Positions 11,895-23,182 of a DNA stretch of 64,000 bases are shown in pieces; the stretch's first letter is position 1, and the number at the start of each line of letters is the position of its first letter. The position numbers were made by a program, and so were the translations under genes. Source of the stretch: Marthasterias glacialis (Eukaryota; Echinodermata; Asteroidea; Forcipulatida; Asteriidae); assembly GCA_911728455.2 (NCBI GenBank), contig OU452234.1:10515531-10579530 (forward strand). The letters are read 5' to 3'. Below the pieces are notes generated by a model. The model made no database searches and was not told the origin of the DNA. It saw nothing but the letters and a program-made list of their open reading frames with translations.

Positions 11895-13483
11895 GTCGTG
11901 GGTCCCAGGGTGCCTTTAGCCCCGGTGGGACTTCGGGTGAATGCCTGCTTCCCCCGGAGAGAAATTTAACTGGTCCTCGGGTGTTTTAAATTTCTAGCAT
12001 TTGTTCAGTGGGCCACGCTGGCTGGAAACGATGAAGTCTTTACTTAGGCATCGACTTATTGCTCGATGTACTAGTTATTTAGTAATTTTATTGCAATAAT
12101 ATGAATTTATTATGTGAGAACAATAAAGACAAATACAGAAGAATAACCCTGTAAACAGAATAATAAGAATCGATACCGTACCCGCATGCCTATGGTGGCC
12201 AACCCCAATCTTTGTAAAACTGACTCTTTTTGTAATGTACTGTAAGTTATTCAAAATATTTAAGATATTACCCCGATAATGAGGATCTTGACAAGAGGTT
12301 GGGCAGGGCCATTTATTGATTATAAAGCTACTACATGCATCATTCCAAATGTACAATCCGAAAAAGCTATGAAAGTTTGTACATCACATGGTACTGCATT
12401 ATCAAGTATAGTTTCAATCTAAAACTTGACTGATTTTAAAAGTCATGGACCAGTTGCAGTATACCCCGCCACGGAAGAAGACCCCGAAATTTAACTGGCC
12501 AGCCTGGCTACTGTGGCTCACTACCTTTGTACAGGTGGAAATAGACTGTGATGCCGCGACAAGCAATAATCGAAGACTTTTGAGACGATAGCGGGCGTCC
12601 CACTCACCGGTTCTCGTTGCGGAGGAGTGCATCGCACTAAAATAAGCTTCCCATATCAAGCAGTGCTAAATGCTAAAGATTCAAAAATACTTTATAAATA
12701 TTTAAAAGTCTCTAAGCCTCTTAAAAGCAAATCAAATACATTTTCTGATAACTAAACTTTCTTCTTTTGTCAATTTTCCGTATGTTAGCCGTAGAATGTT
12801 TGAGCTAGGCTCATCCAAAATGAAAACACCCCTGAACGAGGATACCGGCCAGACTCCATCTTGGAAAAATAACCATACACTTTTTGGCAAAATAGGGCCA
12901 TTTTTAGAGGGCTCTTGTACCCATAATGCTCCAGGTTTAAAGTCAACGATCCTATGGGCACAATAGTGGACCAATTTACAACAACCCATAAAATGCCATG
13001 ACTGTCAAATATTTGATTTACCGAAAAAATGACGTTTTATTAAACAAGTATACTTGAAAACCTCTTCACCACACTTTCATTCCCTTAGTAAAAACTATAG
13101 ACCTTGTGCAACTTCGTCACAGATCACACACATGCTTTCAACATTGCCATTTTGGGCTAACGAGGTTCATGTTTATTGTAAATTTTTAACAGATTAGAAA
13201 GGGAATTTTCTAACCGTTTCTGAAAACTAAAAACTACTATGCCACATAATGAATTTATATACCAAGCTTACTTTTATAAAGAAGATTTGTCTATATACTT
13301 TGAGTTTAAAAAGAAGATTTTGTGACAAAATTACACAAAACTTATCAAAACGTGTGTCAGCCTGACGCGCATCAACTTTACGCACATAATTTAGCGTAAC
13401 GCAGAAGATATTTCTTTGCGGTGATTGGCTCAATACTTCGGAAGCGTATTGCCGCCACTTGAATAAAACATCCCACTCTTATT
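11895..13483. other. Intergenic, with a half copy of a palindromic MITE
   Basis: GACTTTTGAGACGATAGCGG at about 12564 matches one arm of the hairpin element at 22.27 kb. The rest, including the frame at 12732-12989 on the - strand, resembles no known protein. Confidence 0.4.
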
Positions 13484-13616
13484 GTGTACGTACACGATAG
13501 TTATCTTGTACGTACACATATAGTCAACTTGTACGTACACGACAGTTATCTTGTAAATACAAGATAATTCAAAACGTATCACGTACGTACACTGATTAGT
13601 GTACGTACACGATAAG
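13484..13616. repeat. Array of GTGTACGTACAC palindromes
   Basis: TGTACGTACA or close variants occur five times at roughly 30-bp spacing (from about 13485, 13508, 13532, 13582, 13599), separated by GATAGTTATCTTG-like spacers that are themselves partly inverted. Confidence 0.8.
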
Positions 13617-13708
13617 TTTGGACTTAACACAATGACAAACTTGCTAGAGTCTCTCGATCAGTGTGTAATATACGGCCGTGTGTATACACACATTATTTGC
13701 TGGATCGT

Positions 13709-14064
13709 ATAGACCAATTGCGCGACCCGCGTCACGTGACAACTTCTGGGTATAATGTAAATACACACGACATCCTCCATAGGAAAGGGTGGTACGGTAC
13801 ACGATGATTAATGCATTTAGTTTATTCGATCGAGGCTTTTCTTGCTCGAAATCTGTGAAAGATGTTCCATAGTTTGTACCAGAGACCTTTAAATAAAGGG
13901 GCTGATTAACTAATTTATCACTTAACAAAAGTAAAATCGACTGTTTTCGTACTCACTCTGTGTCACGGCCTATCTCTTTCGTATTTTGCCATCAGCTGTA
14001 TGGCGTTATACCCAATAGGAGGTCACGTGACCGCATGTCAACATTGTCGCGCAATCGGTCTATT
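13709..14064. mobile_element. Fold-back element with roughly 55-bp inverted ends
   Basis: Left arm ATAGACCAATTGCGCGAC, then GTCACGTGAC, then TGGGTATAA; the right arm has TTATACCCAATAGGAGGTCA, then CGTGACCG, then GTCGCGCAATCGGTCTAT. Same words in inverse order, so a hairpin of about 350 bp. No gene inside. Confidence 0.7.
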
Positions 14065-15322
14065 GTCTTAGGACTATTCAATTTTTTTCAAGAGCTAGAG
14101 ACTTTTAAAATGGATTGTATTTAGGACATTGTGAAAAGAAGATGCAATTAACCTTAGCCATTTAGCAACTAAGATTTGACATTTATGTCTGGTAGGCTAA
14201 ACTGACTTGCCGTACAATAGCCCATTGTTTTAATTCCTCACTTATATATAGTTTCACCATGAGTGTCCTACTTTTTAAAACAGAATTAATTCTATGGGAC
14301 TTGTGTTAGTAGTCGGTATGTACGTATGGACTTACGTAACCTGTGACATCGAATGTTTACAAGAAAGAGTCAAAGATCCTTGACTTCCAGCAGGCACAAT
14401 TTGTACACAGCCCGAAAGAAGACTACACATAAAATTATTGGGTTTTTTTATGAACTGGGGCGTGCGAGCGCCACCAATTAGAGGCAAAACTTACAAAAAC
14501 CACTTTTTGGTTAGGTTTCTAAAATTGTTAGGTTCGTTGCATGCAAAACAGGATGGTGGGTGAGTAAAATCGTAAAGCCCCCTGGAAAAGTTTCCATATC
14601 CGACTGCAACTTTCTAAGGGATTTTTTGATTTTTAATTGATGTTAGCTTTAATTTCCCTTTTTTAAATATTCCTCTCCATGTATTGGTAGCTAAAACGCT
14701 AATTATTGAACTTTTAAAAGGAAAAACCAAGCGGACATTTCAGCGTGCGGCGCATTCATGCCCAAAGGTCTGGGGCCTTTTTGATTTTTTTGTATGTGAA
14801 TCTGTATTCATTATTGCGTGATGCAGGCAGGGAGCACAACAAATGTAGTGACATACTAAAGAAGTGATACTTACAGAAGCAATTTTACCAAGATTTGTCG
14901 TTTGATCACAGGCAACACAAACGGGAACATACAAAAAGACACATTATTTAATCAGAAAGTTTGAAAATCTTAATAAATCACTTCTTTTCCAGATGGCAAA
15001 GATGATCCAGATGAAAAAGATGATCATTAAAAAATCCCCCCCAAAAAAAAAAAAATTAAAATAAAACACTCATTAAAAAGGGTAAAACAATATTATAAAA
15101 ACAATATAATTTCAATATTTATAATTAAGCATTATTTAAAAATAAATAATCACTTTTTGTGTACAACCATTGTTTATAAATAAAAATTATTTACTATGGT
15201 GTTCCACAATGATTATTTTGATGTTTTCTGTCGCATTTATATTTATAAAAATGCAACGGAAAAAATAAAAATGCAACAGAACAATACCCACTAACCATTA
15301 TTTATAAATAACCGTTTTATAA
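14065..15322. other. AT-rich intergenic sequence
   Basis: No gene seen. 15080-15320 is dense in ATTATTTATAAATAA-type words leading into the telomeric array. Confidence 0.4.
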
Positions 15323-16152
15323 TCTAACTCTAAGTCTGACCCTAACCCTAATAATTTTTATTTTGATATCATGTTATTGTTTTATCCCTTGACTCTTAAT
15401 AAATGAAATGATATAAGTAAAAAACAAAAACTAACTCTGGCCTAACCCTAACCCTAAAACCCTAACCCTAACCCTATCCCTAACAATTTTTATATTTATA
15501 TCTACTGCTTTATCCCTTGAATTAAATAAATGAAGTGAAAATAACCCTAACCCTAAAGCCCTAACTCTAACCCTAATAACCCTAACCCTAAAATTCTAAC
15601 CCTAACCCTAATAACCATAACCCTAAAACCCTAACCCTAACCCTAAAATGAAGGCCAATCGTGTCATTGAAGTGTGCTTCCTATTCCCAAAAAATACTAA
15701 CCCTAACCCTAAAACCCTAACCCTAAAGCCCTAACCCTAACCCTAATAACCCTAACCCTAAAATTCTAACCCTAACCCTAATAACCATAACCCTAAAACC
15801 CTAACCCTAACCCTAAAAATGAAGGCCAATCGTGTCATTGAAGTGTGCTTCCTATTCCTAAAAAATACTAACCCTAACCCTAAAACCCTAACCCTAAAGC
15901 CCTAACCCTAACCCTAATAACCCTAACCCTAAAATTCTAACCCTAACCCTAATAACCATAACCCTAAAACCCTAACCCTAACCCTAAAAATGAAGGCCAA
16001 TCGTGTCATTGAAGTGTGCTTCCTATTCCTAAAAAATACTAACCCTAACCCTAAAACCCTAACCCTAACCCTAACCCTAACCCTAAAACCCTAACCCTAA
16101 CCCTAACCCTAACCCTAAAACCCTAACCCTAAAGCCCAAACCCTAACCCCAA
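15323..16152 (+). repeat. Interstitial telomeric repeat array (CCCTAA)n with a 171-bp higher-order unit
   Basis: Many blocks of CCCTAACCCTAA, the C-rich strand of the TTAGGG telomere repeat, with variants such as CCCTAAAA and CCCTAATAA. Between about 15.55 and 16.0 kb they are arranged in a higher-order tandem unit: the landmark GAAGGCCAAT recurs at 15650, 15821 and 15992, exactly 171 bases apart, each followed by a short non-telomeric spacer containing TGCTTCCTATTC. The final block is pure tandem CCCTAA. Isolated CCCTAACCCTAA begins at about 15339. This is an internal, not terminal, telomeric tract. Confidence 0.9.
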
Positions 16153-16159
16153 AAATGAT

Positions 16160-16350
16160 GGGCCCAATCGGTCGTGAAAGCGCGCTTCCTATTCGTCTAA
16201 CCCGGAGACCCCTACTAACCAATCAGGTCACGAAAAGAGGAGCGCTCAACCTAGCCGTCTTGACCATTGGTTGCACGCAAAATAGTAGCCAATAAGAAGT
16301 CGCAAAACGAGGAGCTCGCTGGACAATAATTATAATTAACTCTGGGCCGT
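16160..16350 (+). promoter_or_regulatory. CCAAT-rich promoter-like region
   Basis: Four CCAAT boxes lie at 16164-16168, 16219-16223, 16266-16270 (reverse) and 16289-16293, in a CpG-containing stretch unlike the AT-rich surroundings. The region directly abuts the telomeric repeat array and precedes a candidate first exon with a good donor at 16652. Clustered NF-Y-type boxes favour a promoter, presumably for the downstream aspartic protease; there is no direct evidence of transcription. Confidence 0.4.
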
Positions 16351-16651
16351 GGAGTGGAGGAGGGCCACCAGTGAGAAATCACGAATTATGAGCCTTTGGA
16401 AGGGGGTCACTGGCAGAACGAAAAATAGGCTAAGATTAGAGAGCGGTCGCCGGTGGAGGGCGGTCGTCTATATTTTTTTAACTCTTGTTGATATTACCGC
16501 GGCAGCTGCTGCTGTCACATTTGAAACGAAGATTGTTTACACAGGATGATTTGGGGGTCCTTGCTCTGCGACCATGAAAACGTTTTCAACCCTTTAGAAT
16601 TGTTCAAACTTCTGTTTCTAGCTGGATACATTCTTCAACCCTTCTAGATAG
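16350..16651 (+). other. Candidate first exon downstream of the CCAAT cluster
   Basis: A moderately GC-rich segment ending in the donor TAG then GTAAGG at 16652. It contains a 66-codon frame (16349-16549) resembling no family I know, and a later short ATG frame in good context. It could be a 5'-UTR exon of the aspartic protease gene or of an unrelated transcript. Confidence 0.25.
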
Positions 16652-17020
16652 GTAAGGATCAAAGTTTTTCTTTAAATGCCATGGATATAATTATAAAGTG
16701 ACATCCGGATACGGCATTTTAGCCATTGAAAACAAGATGTCGAATCCGACAGTTCGTACCAAAACACGAAATAGTTTGTTGATATTATATTTCTATACCT
16801 GGATCTGGATAGTTACTGTAAACAACCTCCGTGGCGTGCCGTTGTACAGAGCACTAGAGCCTTCATTGCACTAGCATGACTAGTAGTGGACACTTGTACT
16901 GTAGTTGTACAAGATGCTAAAATAGTCGAAACATGTTGCTCTATCTATGGTTTGTTTGACACTGCCACTGGTCAAACTGTCTACATGTTTGACATGTCAT
17001 AGATGTAACAGATTTATGTT

Positions 17021-17155
17021 GTGACTCAGTTGATCAAATCAGTTAGGCTAAGACTGACTGACACATTTAAACATCGTCAGAGCCATGGTGGTTGCTGTTG
17101 CGCATGGACTCTGTACAGTGCTATGACTGATCACGGAACTGCACTTATGTGGCAG
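17021..17155 (+). CDS. Possible aspartic protease exon with the second active-site motif
   Basis: The frame ends AMTDHGTALMWQ just before a donor (CAG then GTAGGC). T-D-H-G-T-A-L-M lines up with A-D-T-G-T-S-L-I of the second catalytic loop, with His in place of Thr. Distance and order relative to the exon at 18.2 kb suit the family, and the borders are phase compatible. No other similarity is visible and the 5' border is unknown, so this is tentative. Confidence 0.22.
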
Positions 17156-17370
17156 GTAGGCATGCGCATTGTGCTTTTTCATAAAAGGGAAAAATGTTGG
17201 CAAAGTGTCTCATTTCGAAAGTTGATTTCACATTTTAGGGATACATGCTCATAGGGTCAAGGAGTGGAGGTAGTCCAGCGTACAAGCGTATTTGGCACTA
17301 TTTATGGGGCTAAGTCCAATCCACTTTGTACCTTATTCTTGACCTTTTGCACCATTGCAATCAATCAATT

Positions 17371-17802
17371 TAAATGCTTTTTGGAGAGTAAATTATTGTA
17401 CACAAATTTTGTACACAAATTTTTGTACACGACTTTGAGAAGAAGTACATTCTCATAATTAGGGATAATTTTCAATGTTATTATATGTATATAAAGGGAT
17501 CGAGCACCAGTCACAACATTTGGGTTTGATAACTAGTGACAGCGCTTGGCATTCTGGGTAAAAAAGTCGGGTCCCCCATTATATTGCAACAGTTGATCAC
17601 ATCATTAGCACAGAGTTGTTAAGGGAACCAAACAAAGTGTGGTTATCAAACCCACATGTTGTGACTGGTTCTTGATCCCTTAATATAATAACGTTGACAA
17701 TATTTTGTTATCCCCAATTATGAGAGCTTGTGTATGACTTCTCAAAGAACAAGTGAAGTTTCCATAAATTGTGTACACAAATTTACTCTCAAAAAGCATT
17801 AA
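17371..17802. mobile_element. Long-armed fold-back MITE within the aspartic protease locus
   Basis: About 165-bp arms: left AATGCTTTTTGGAGAGTAAA, CTCATAATTAGGGATAA, ACCAGTCACAACAT and GGGTTTGATAAC; the right end carries the same words inverted, finishing TTTACTCTCAAAAAGCATT. Arms diverge by scattered substitutions. No coding capacity. Confidence 0.8.
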
Positions 17803-18218
17803 ACTTTATCACACAATTTTTTAAAAAATTTTCGACAAATTCCAACAGTAAGGTCATCTGCAAGTACATAATTATTAGCATTCCATGGGCACAAAGATTG
17901 GATTGCAATGGTGCTGGGGCCCGCCATGGATACGAAACGGATTGGCCCTACAGTATTAATGGGACTAGTGTAAAGCAACATTTCTCAGAGAACCATGGAC
18001 TCAACAAGCCTCAAGATAGCCCGTGTCATCTGTAGAAAACTTTGTATTTCCCTTCATTCTATTCAAGCCAACTCCACATGTCTTAAAAAAATTTATTTGT
18101 AATTGAATTGTGCATTTTAGTCTGCATACTGCTGTTATTTGCAGTACACAACCCCCTACCAAAATCTGGAGATCAAAGTTTTTCTGTTACTTGCCACTTT
18201 AGGGTTACTGCTGGACAG

Positions 18219-18344
18219 GGAAAAATCCCCGCTAGGAAAGTTCTGCAATGGTGGTGGGCCAGGCCCAACAGCCGAACAGCCGAGTTCGAAAAGATTCAAA
18301 CCTTGATCGGGGCTGCACCTCTTGTCAATCTCAACCAAGGAGAG
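18219..18344 (+). CDS. Cathepsin D/pepsin-like aspartic protease, third-last exon (5' border uncertain)
   Basis: The 3' half encodes TAEFEKIQTLIGAAPLVN, which aligns with the segment just after the second D-T-G of cathepsin D-like enzymes (G-P-T-x-E-I-x-x-L-x-x-A-I-G-A-x-P-L). The donor is GAG then GTAAGT, phase 0. The 5' half (WWWARPNSR) does not look like the family. The 8-mer AACAGCCG occurs twice in tandem at about 18269-18284, and G-P-G-P-T-A-E can be read in another frame just before it, so a small duplication may have shifted the frame. The acceptor is chosen only by phase. Confidence 0.5.
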
Positions 18345-19100
18345 GTAAGTTCATTGAGACTATCAGGACAGTAGGTGGCAGCAGACAAAGCTATTTAGTA
18401 GAGTGCTAACTTAGTGCTTTTTCCAAACCTTGGTTTAGCCTCCGGCTCCAGCCCCAGGCTCTGTTTGATGTTGGAAACACCGTCCAAAATGTACACTGCT
18501 CTGAAATTTCTGACGGAGCCCAAGTGGAGGTTTGGAAAATGCCCTTGCTATATTGAAGCTATGAGGTCGACAATATCTCAATTATTTACCAAGCTGCCAG
18601 AAAGTTTCTTTACAGATGAAAGAATTGCATGGGGCTAAAGATTTTTTTTTTGCTTTTACCCAAGGTGTGTATTAAACACTGTATACTTGGTGCTTTCAGA
18701 GTTCTGTGGAAGCTAGGGCGGGATTGGAACCCATAAACCCACATCGAACCTTAGACAACCATGCCCGGTGACCAGAGGCCAGTTCAAATCGGGATTTGAA
18801 CTGCCCTCTGTAATTTGTAGCAGGTACTTTTCTTTAAGTCTATACAAATAATTAAATAGTTACAGGGCATTGAGGTAGCCTACTAGGTAACCACAGAGTG
18901 CATCTGAGTAGGGAGAAACTGTGGATAAGGCACCCCCACACCATTCAACCCCATGGTCTGAACATCCAAGAAGGAAATGATTCATTACTTTTTTGTCTTT
19001 GCCTTCTCCCTTTCCCACAGATGTCCCCCTTTTTAAATCTGTCTCGTTCACTAATTAATTAGCCTCTGCCCTCCACACCCTCCACACCCTCCTCACCCAC

Positions 19101-19320
19101 CTTGTCTCCCTCTCCATTGTTCATCCCTTGCATTTATATTCCTACTGATTTCTGCCTCTCTCTTTTCACTCTCTCTTTTCACTTCTTTCTACTTGACTGC
19201 TTTTGTCACTCCTTGTCTCCCTCTCCATTGTTCATCCCTTGCATTTATATTCCTACTGATTTCTGCCTCTCTCTTTTCACTTCTTTCTACTTGACTGCTT
19301 TTGTCACTCCAGTATACTTG
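19101..19320. repeat. Tandem duplication, 111-bp period
   Basis: CTTGTCTCCCTCTCCATTGT starts at 19101 and again at 19212, with near-identical following sequence to CTTGACTGCTTTTGTCACTC. The first copy has an extra CTCTCTTTTCACT-like block. It lies in the intron before the penultimate aspartic protease exon. Confidence 0.85.
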
Positions 19321-19498
19321 TATGTGTGTGTTGTGGTGTCATTCAGCCTTTGAGAAAGACTCTGCCAGGGTCAAAACGCGAGGCCATAAAATTTAAATAA
19401 TTAGGCCCTAAATAGTAATGAAACTGTCATTCTCATTCACAGTTATTATCAGGTTGTCTTATCTTTAAGTTAAACTTTGTTTTCTTTAATTGTTATAG

Positions 19499-19576
19499 GA
19501 TCCCAGGTATGCCCAAATTGTCTTCAGCCTCTTCGAAAAAGACTTCGTTCTGACACCAAATGACTACATATTGCAG
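19499..19576 (+). CDS. Aspartic protease, penultimate exon
   Basis: 26 codons, phase 0 at both ends, acceptor TTGTTATAG and donor CAG then GTAATT. The product contains IVFSLFEKDFVLTPNDYILQ, matching the conserved I-x-F-x-L-x-G-K-x-F-x-L-T-x-x-x-Y-V-L region of cathepsin D. It joins in frame to the exons on either side. Confidence 0.75.
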
Positions 19577-20314
19577 GTAATTGTAAGAAAGAATTACCCC
19601 AAATCGATCCAAGTAAAACTTTGATATTGTTTTTAAGCGTGCCATATTTCAACTGTAAATCACGCTCACTTCACACTGGACTCAACGATAGCCAGAAACC
19701 TGTATGAAATCCATAGTTTTTGTTGGAGGATTGATGTAAAGGCAAGATACAGGCCTGTAACTTCATCTTTGACCATTTTCATTTTCAAAGGGCACTTCCG
19801 TTGGAAAATCTGAAAGTCTGTTGAAAACTTTTGAAGGGGCACCAAGGCCAAGCTTGATCAGGGCCTTCGTGTAATTCCAGGTCTGAAGATAAGAGATAAT
19901 TTATTTGTTCAGCCAATGTTTAAACAGTTAAAAAACATAATTTTGGGACTTGACTTTCACGTTTTGCAAAATTTCAAAGTCCTCTCAGAGTTATCAGTTT
20001 CTGTTGTAAATATTGTTAAACTCTAGTATAGCCTTGGTGCTAATGGTGAGTCAGGATTTGTGCAAAATGGTTGGACACTGACAAAGGTCAGGTACAGTTT
20101 AAGCAGGCTCAAGACTGCCTCTTGGCTGGCTCATTTGCGCTGACCGGCCAACTAACTGTTTGAGTAGCCATGGCGGCTCTGAGAAGAACTGGTTTGTATT
20201 TTGCAAAGTACTAAACTCAGGGGTGATGCAAAATGGTCAAAGCTTTGACCAGTACACTAGGGTCGTCTTCTGGAGTTGAACTGATGTAAATCTTCTTCTT
20301 GTCAAACTTTTTAG

Positions 20315-20527
20315 GAAACCGAGATGGGAGAGACAATTCGCCTGAGTGGAGTCATTGAAATGGACGTCCTTAAACCCCTTGGCCCATTTTGGATCCTCGG
20401 CGACATCTGCATTGGTAAATACTACACTGAGTTTGATCGAGTGAACAACCGTGTAGGTTCCGCTGATGCTGTCAAGGGTGTAGAAATAGAATTAAGGCTA
20501 GTAATTGAAAGAGTATTATTTTGGTAG
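20315..20527 (+). CDS. Aspartic protease, terminal exon
   Basis: 71 codons including the stop, acceptor [18 protein letters not shown] followed by [16 protein letters not shown] is the hallmark C-terminus of cathepsin D/pepsin family A1 proteases (usually P-L-G-P-x-W-I-L-G-D-V-F-I-G-x-Y-Y-T-x-F-D-R). Departures are Arg where the family has the disulphide Cys before L-S-G, Ser for Phe in V-G-F-A, and a tail of about 17 extra residues. A variant poly(A) signal ATTAAA lies at 20547-20552, 20 bases past the stop. Either the 3' end of a divergent gene or a decaying copy. Confidence 0.75.
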   Translation, partial: ETEMGETIRLSGVIEMDVLKPLGPFWILGDICIGKYYTEFDRVNNRVGSADAVKGVEIELRLVIERVLFW

Positions 20528-20552
20528 TAAGGAAATGTACTGATGAATTAAA

Positions 20553-22134
20553 GTGATTTTTGTCGTTTTTTATTTTTTTTTATTTTGCTTGGACAAAACT
20601 CACCTACCCAGTGTTGTACAAAGGCTTTACTTGAGTCAACAAAATCATTGGTTGAAGATACCAGTGATGTGTGAATAATGGTCACTGGGTGGAATGAATG
20701 GAATAACGGGGGGCTTGGTCACTTGGATTCATCAGTAGATATCCACAGAAATAAGCAGTAGTTTCAATCCTGTAGATTCAATAGTTTCTTTTAAATAGAT
20801 ATTACTTGAATTTTACATGTTTTACAATTTTCTAAAAGTATAGACCCCCCAGCCTTACCCCCCACTTGCCAAACAAAATACTTAAAAATGAAATTAATAT
20901 AAATACATCAATCTAAAATAAATAAATAATAATAACAAAATCATGTCAAGGTTGCTTATTTCATTTGCCACATTTAAAATAAGTCTATATTATGGACATG
21001 CACAAAATCAGGTTTCACCATGGCCAAACAAAAAACAACTCGTGTTTCCAGTTGCCCCACCCATCTTAGAAACAAATTTGGTGCCAAACACAAAGCCCAA
21101 TTGTTGTGTACTTTACTTTGGTTGCTATTTCAGTCTTAGACAATTCAACCAGTGTCTACACAGTGCTGATTGGGCAATATTAACATGTACTATATTAAAC
21201 CTGAAATTGTTAGAATTAACTGTTATAAATGCCAAGGGGGCAAAAAATACAAAATTTACCGTCAGTAAACCCTTATATTTTTGGCTAAACAAATTTAGAA
21301 CAAAAGAAAAGAAATAAATAAATATATTATTATACCCCTATTATACCCTACTTTTCAGGTGTAATAGGAAACATGATTATTTTTTTGTTTTGCCCCAACT
21401 GTGAAAAACTAATCTGCCCACCTCTAGAAACCAAAATTTGTTTGAAGTGTAATATGAAACATGACCATCTTTTCGTTTGGCCCAACTTTGATGCATTTTC
21501 GTAGGTTTGTTGTGTGGTGTGTTTATTGCAAACAAGAGGATGGAATTAATTTACTCTTCCCAAAACCACTGACGTACTTTTCCTTTAAAGATAAACACTA
21601 TCATAAAATCACTTTTTTTTTATCTTTCAATTAAAGATAAAATATGGGATTGGTAAAGCTGGTAGTGCAGTGTTCTTACTTTGTGTGATTCAATATATAC
21701 ATGCAAAAACGAACCTTTGAAAATGTGGGATAAAAGTAAAACTGTGCACACTTTTCAGCATGTAAACACATCGATCTTAATTTCGATTGTTACAACCGAA
21801 ATTAAAATCAGGATCTTCAAACAAGTCAAATTTTCTCAACTTGGACAGTATTTCAGACAGAAACATTATCTCTATTGAAGATTGCTACTGGTATGAACTT
21901 CATAATCAGTAAGCTTTCAGACAGATACTAAAAAATAAAAAAAGTGGATGACAGCCAATCCTGTATTGTATCTTTAAGTGATAGTTTAATAAATACAAAC
22001 TAAAATTATAAACAATGTGAGGATTTAATTTCTTGTAATGGATGACATTATGAGAGACAAGATATTATTATGTAAATATATTTAAGTGAATTCTTTCACT
22101 CAATTGTGAGCATTCGTCACCTCTGAGTAAGCAC
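20553..22134. other. AT-rich intergenic sequence with family C repeat
   Basis: A dispersed repeat at about 21770-21995 (TTTCGATTGTTACAACCGAA, then GCTACTGGTATGAAC and ATCAGTAAGCTTTCAGAC) recurs at 33.07-33.27 kb. Diverged pieces of similar words are seen at 41.85, 43.9 and 58.5 kb. A roughly 80-bp block at 21356-21480 is imperfectly duplicated. No gene seen. Confidence 0.5.
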
Positions 22135-22260
22135 AGACTTACCATGGTGTAGCCATCTTTTTTTCTGCTAATCAATGTCATGTAACCAAACCGAGGCTGG
22201 AAGGGACAAAACTCGCTGGCCTCTTTTTTGAACCATTCTTGATATAGATTGCCTTAGAAA
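22135..22260 (-). mobile_element. Partial MITE related to 11.51-11.69 kb
   Basis: GTAACCAAACCGAGGCTGG and AAGGGACAAA are the inverse of the interior of the element at 11513. Ends not clear. Confidence 0.4.
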
Positions 22261-22270
22261 AGTGTGGAAA

Positions 22271-22384
22271 TGGGAGACTTTTGAGACGATAGCGGGCGTC
22301 CCACAGACCGGTCCTTGTCTATTTTTTTCAGCGATGAAAAGGACTGGTCTGTGGGACGCCCGTTGTCATCTCAAAAGTCTCCCA
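22271..22384. mobile_element. Near-perfect hairpin MITE
   Basis: Left arm GGGAGACTTTTGAGACGATA, GCGGGCGTCCCACAGACCGG; right arm GGACTGGTCTGTGGGACGCC, then TCTCAAAAGTCTCCC. Stem of about 43 bp with few mismatches around a T-rich loop. Single arms of the same family occur at 1.34 and 12.56 kb. Confidence 0.85.
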
Positions 22385-22474
22385 TTGAAATTCGAAAGGT
22401 TTTATTTTCCTGGAGACTGCCTGGAGCTTGCTGCCTGTGAATTTTCTTGTGTTATATGACCCTTAGGTATTATG

Positions 22475-22745
22475 CTTTTCACAAAAAGAAATACACACTT
22501 AGTAATGTGCCTTAATTTTGTAATTTTGTATTATTTTTTGCGATTAACATTACAGTATGTTTAGCCATGTGAGCAACTTTTTTAGTAATATCTCTGAATT
22601 TATTTCAGCTTTTCACGAAAAGACATACACACTTGGTAATGTGCCATAATTTTGTAATTTTGTTTTTTTACTTTTTGCGATTAACATTACAGTATGTTTG
22701 GCCATGTGAGCAACTTTTTGAGTAATATCTCTGAATTTATTTCAG
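22475..22745. repeat. 137-bp tandem duplication
   Basis: GCGATTAACATTACAGTATG occurs at 22540 and 22677 with matching flanks from CTTTTCAC to CTGAATTTATTTCAG. Confidence 0.85.
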
Positions 22746-23182
22746 CTTTAGAAAAATTGTGTCTTGTTGAGTGTTACAATTATTGTCACATATTAATTGG
22801 CCAATTTGTCTAAGAATTCTCCTCTTGTGAGATAAAAGTATTGTTAATGTTCGAAAAAACAAACAATATTGTTGCAATAAAAATGTGAGAGTATAAATTT
22901 AATATAGAGCTTGTTGTACCATGTGTTCTTTCTTATTATTGTCTTTGTTTTTAGAAATAAATTTGGTAATGGTCAGAATGGTTAAATTTAGGGTTCGGGA
23001 CTGTGTAAGGTTAAGTTTTATATTATGAAATAAGACTTAAAACTAAACAAACTATGAAACACTTTTTTCTATCTCATCAAAAACAGTGAACACAATTTTA
23101 TTTTGAAAACACTTTTTTTGTCTGGTCAAAAACAGCAGACTCAAATTTATTTAATTAATGGCAACTGGACATTTTCTACCAC

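Noticed and set aside
12732-12989. An 85-codon - strand frame with protein-like composition
   Set aside because: No acceptor, donor or similarity supports it; kept as intergenic.
15650-15992. 171-bp period suggesting alpha satellite
   Set aside because: The unit is made of CCCTAA blocks plus a short spacer and has no alpha-satellite sequence; the period is a coincidence.
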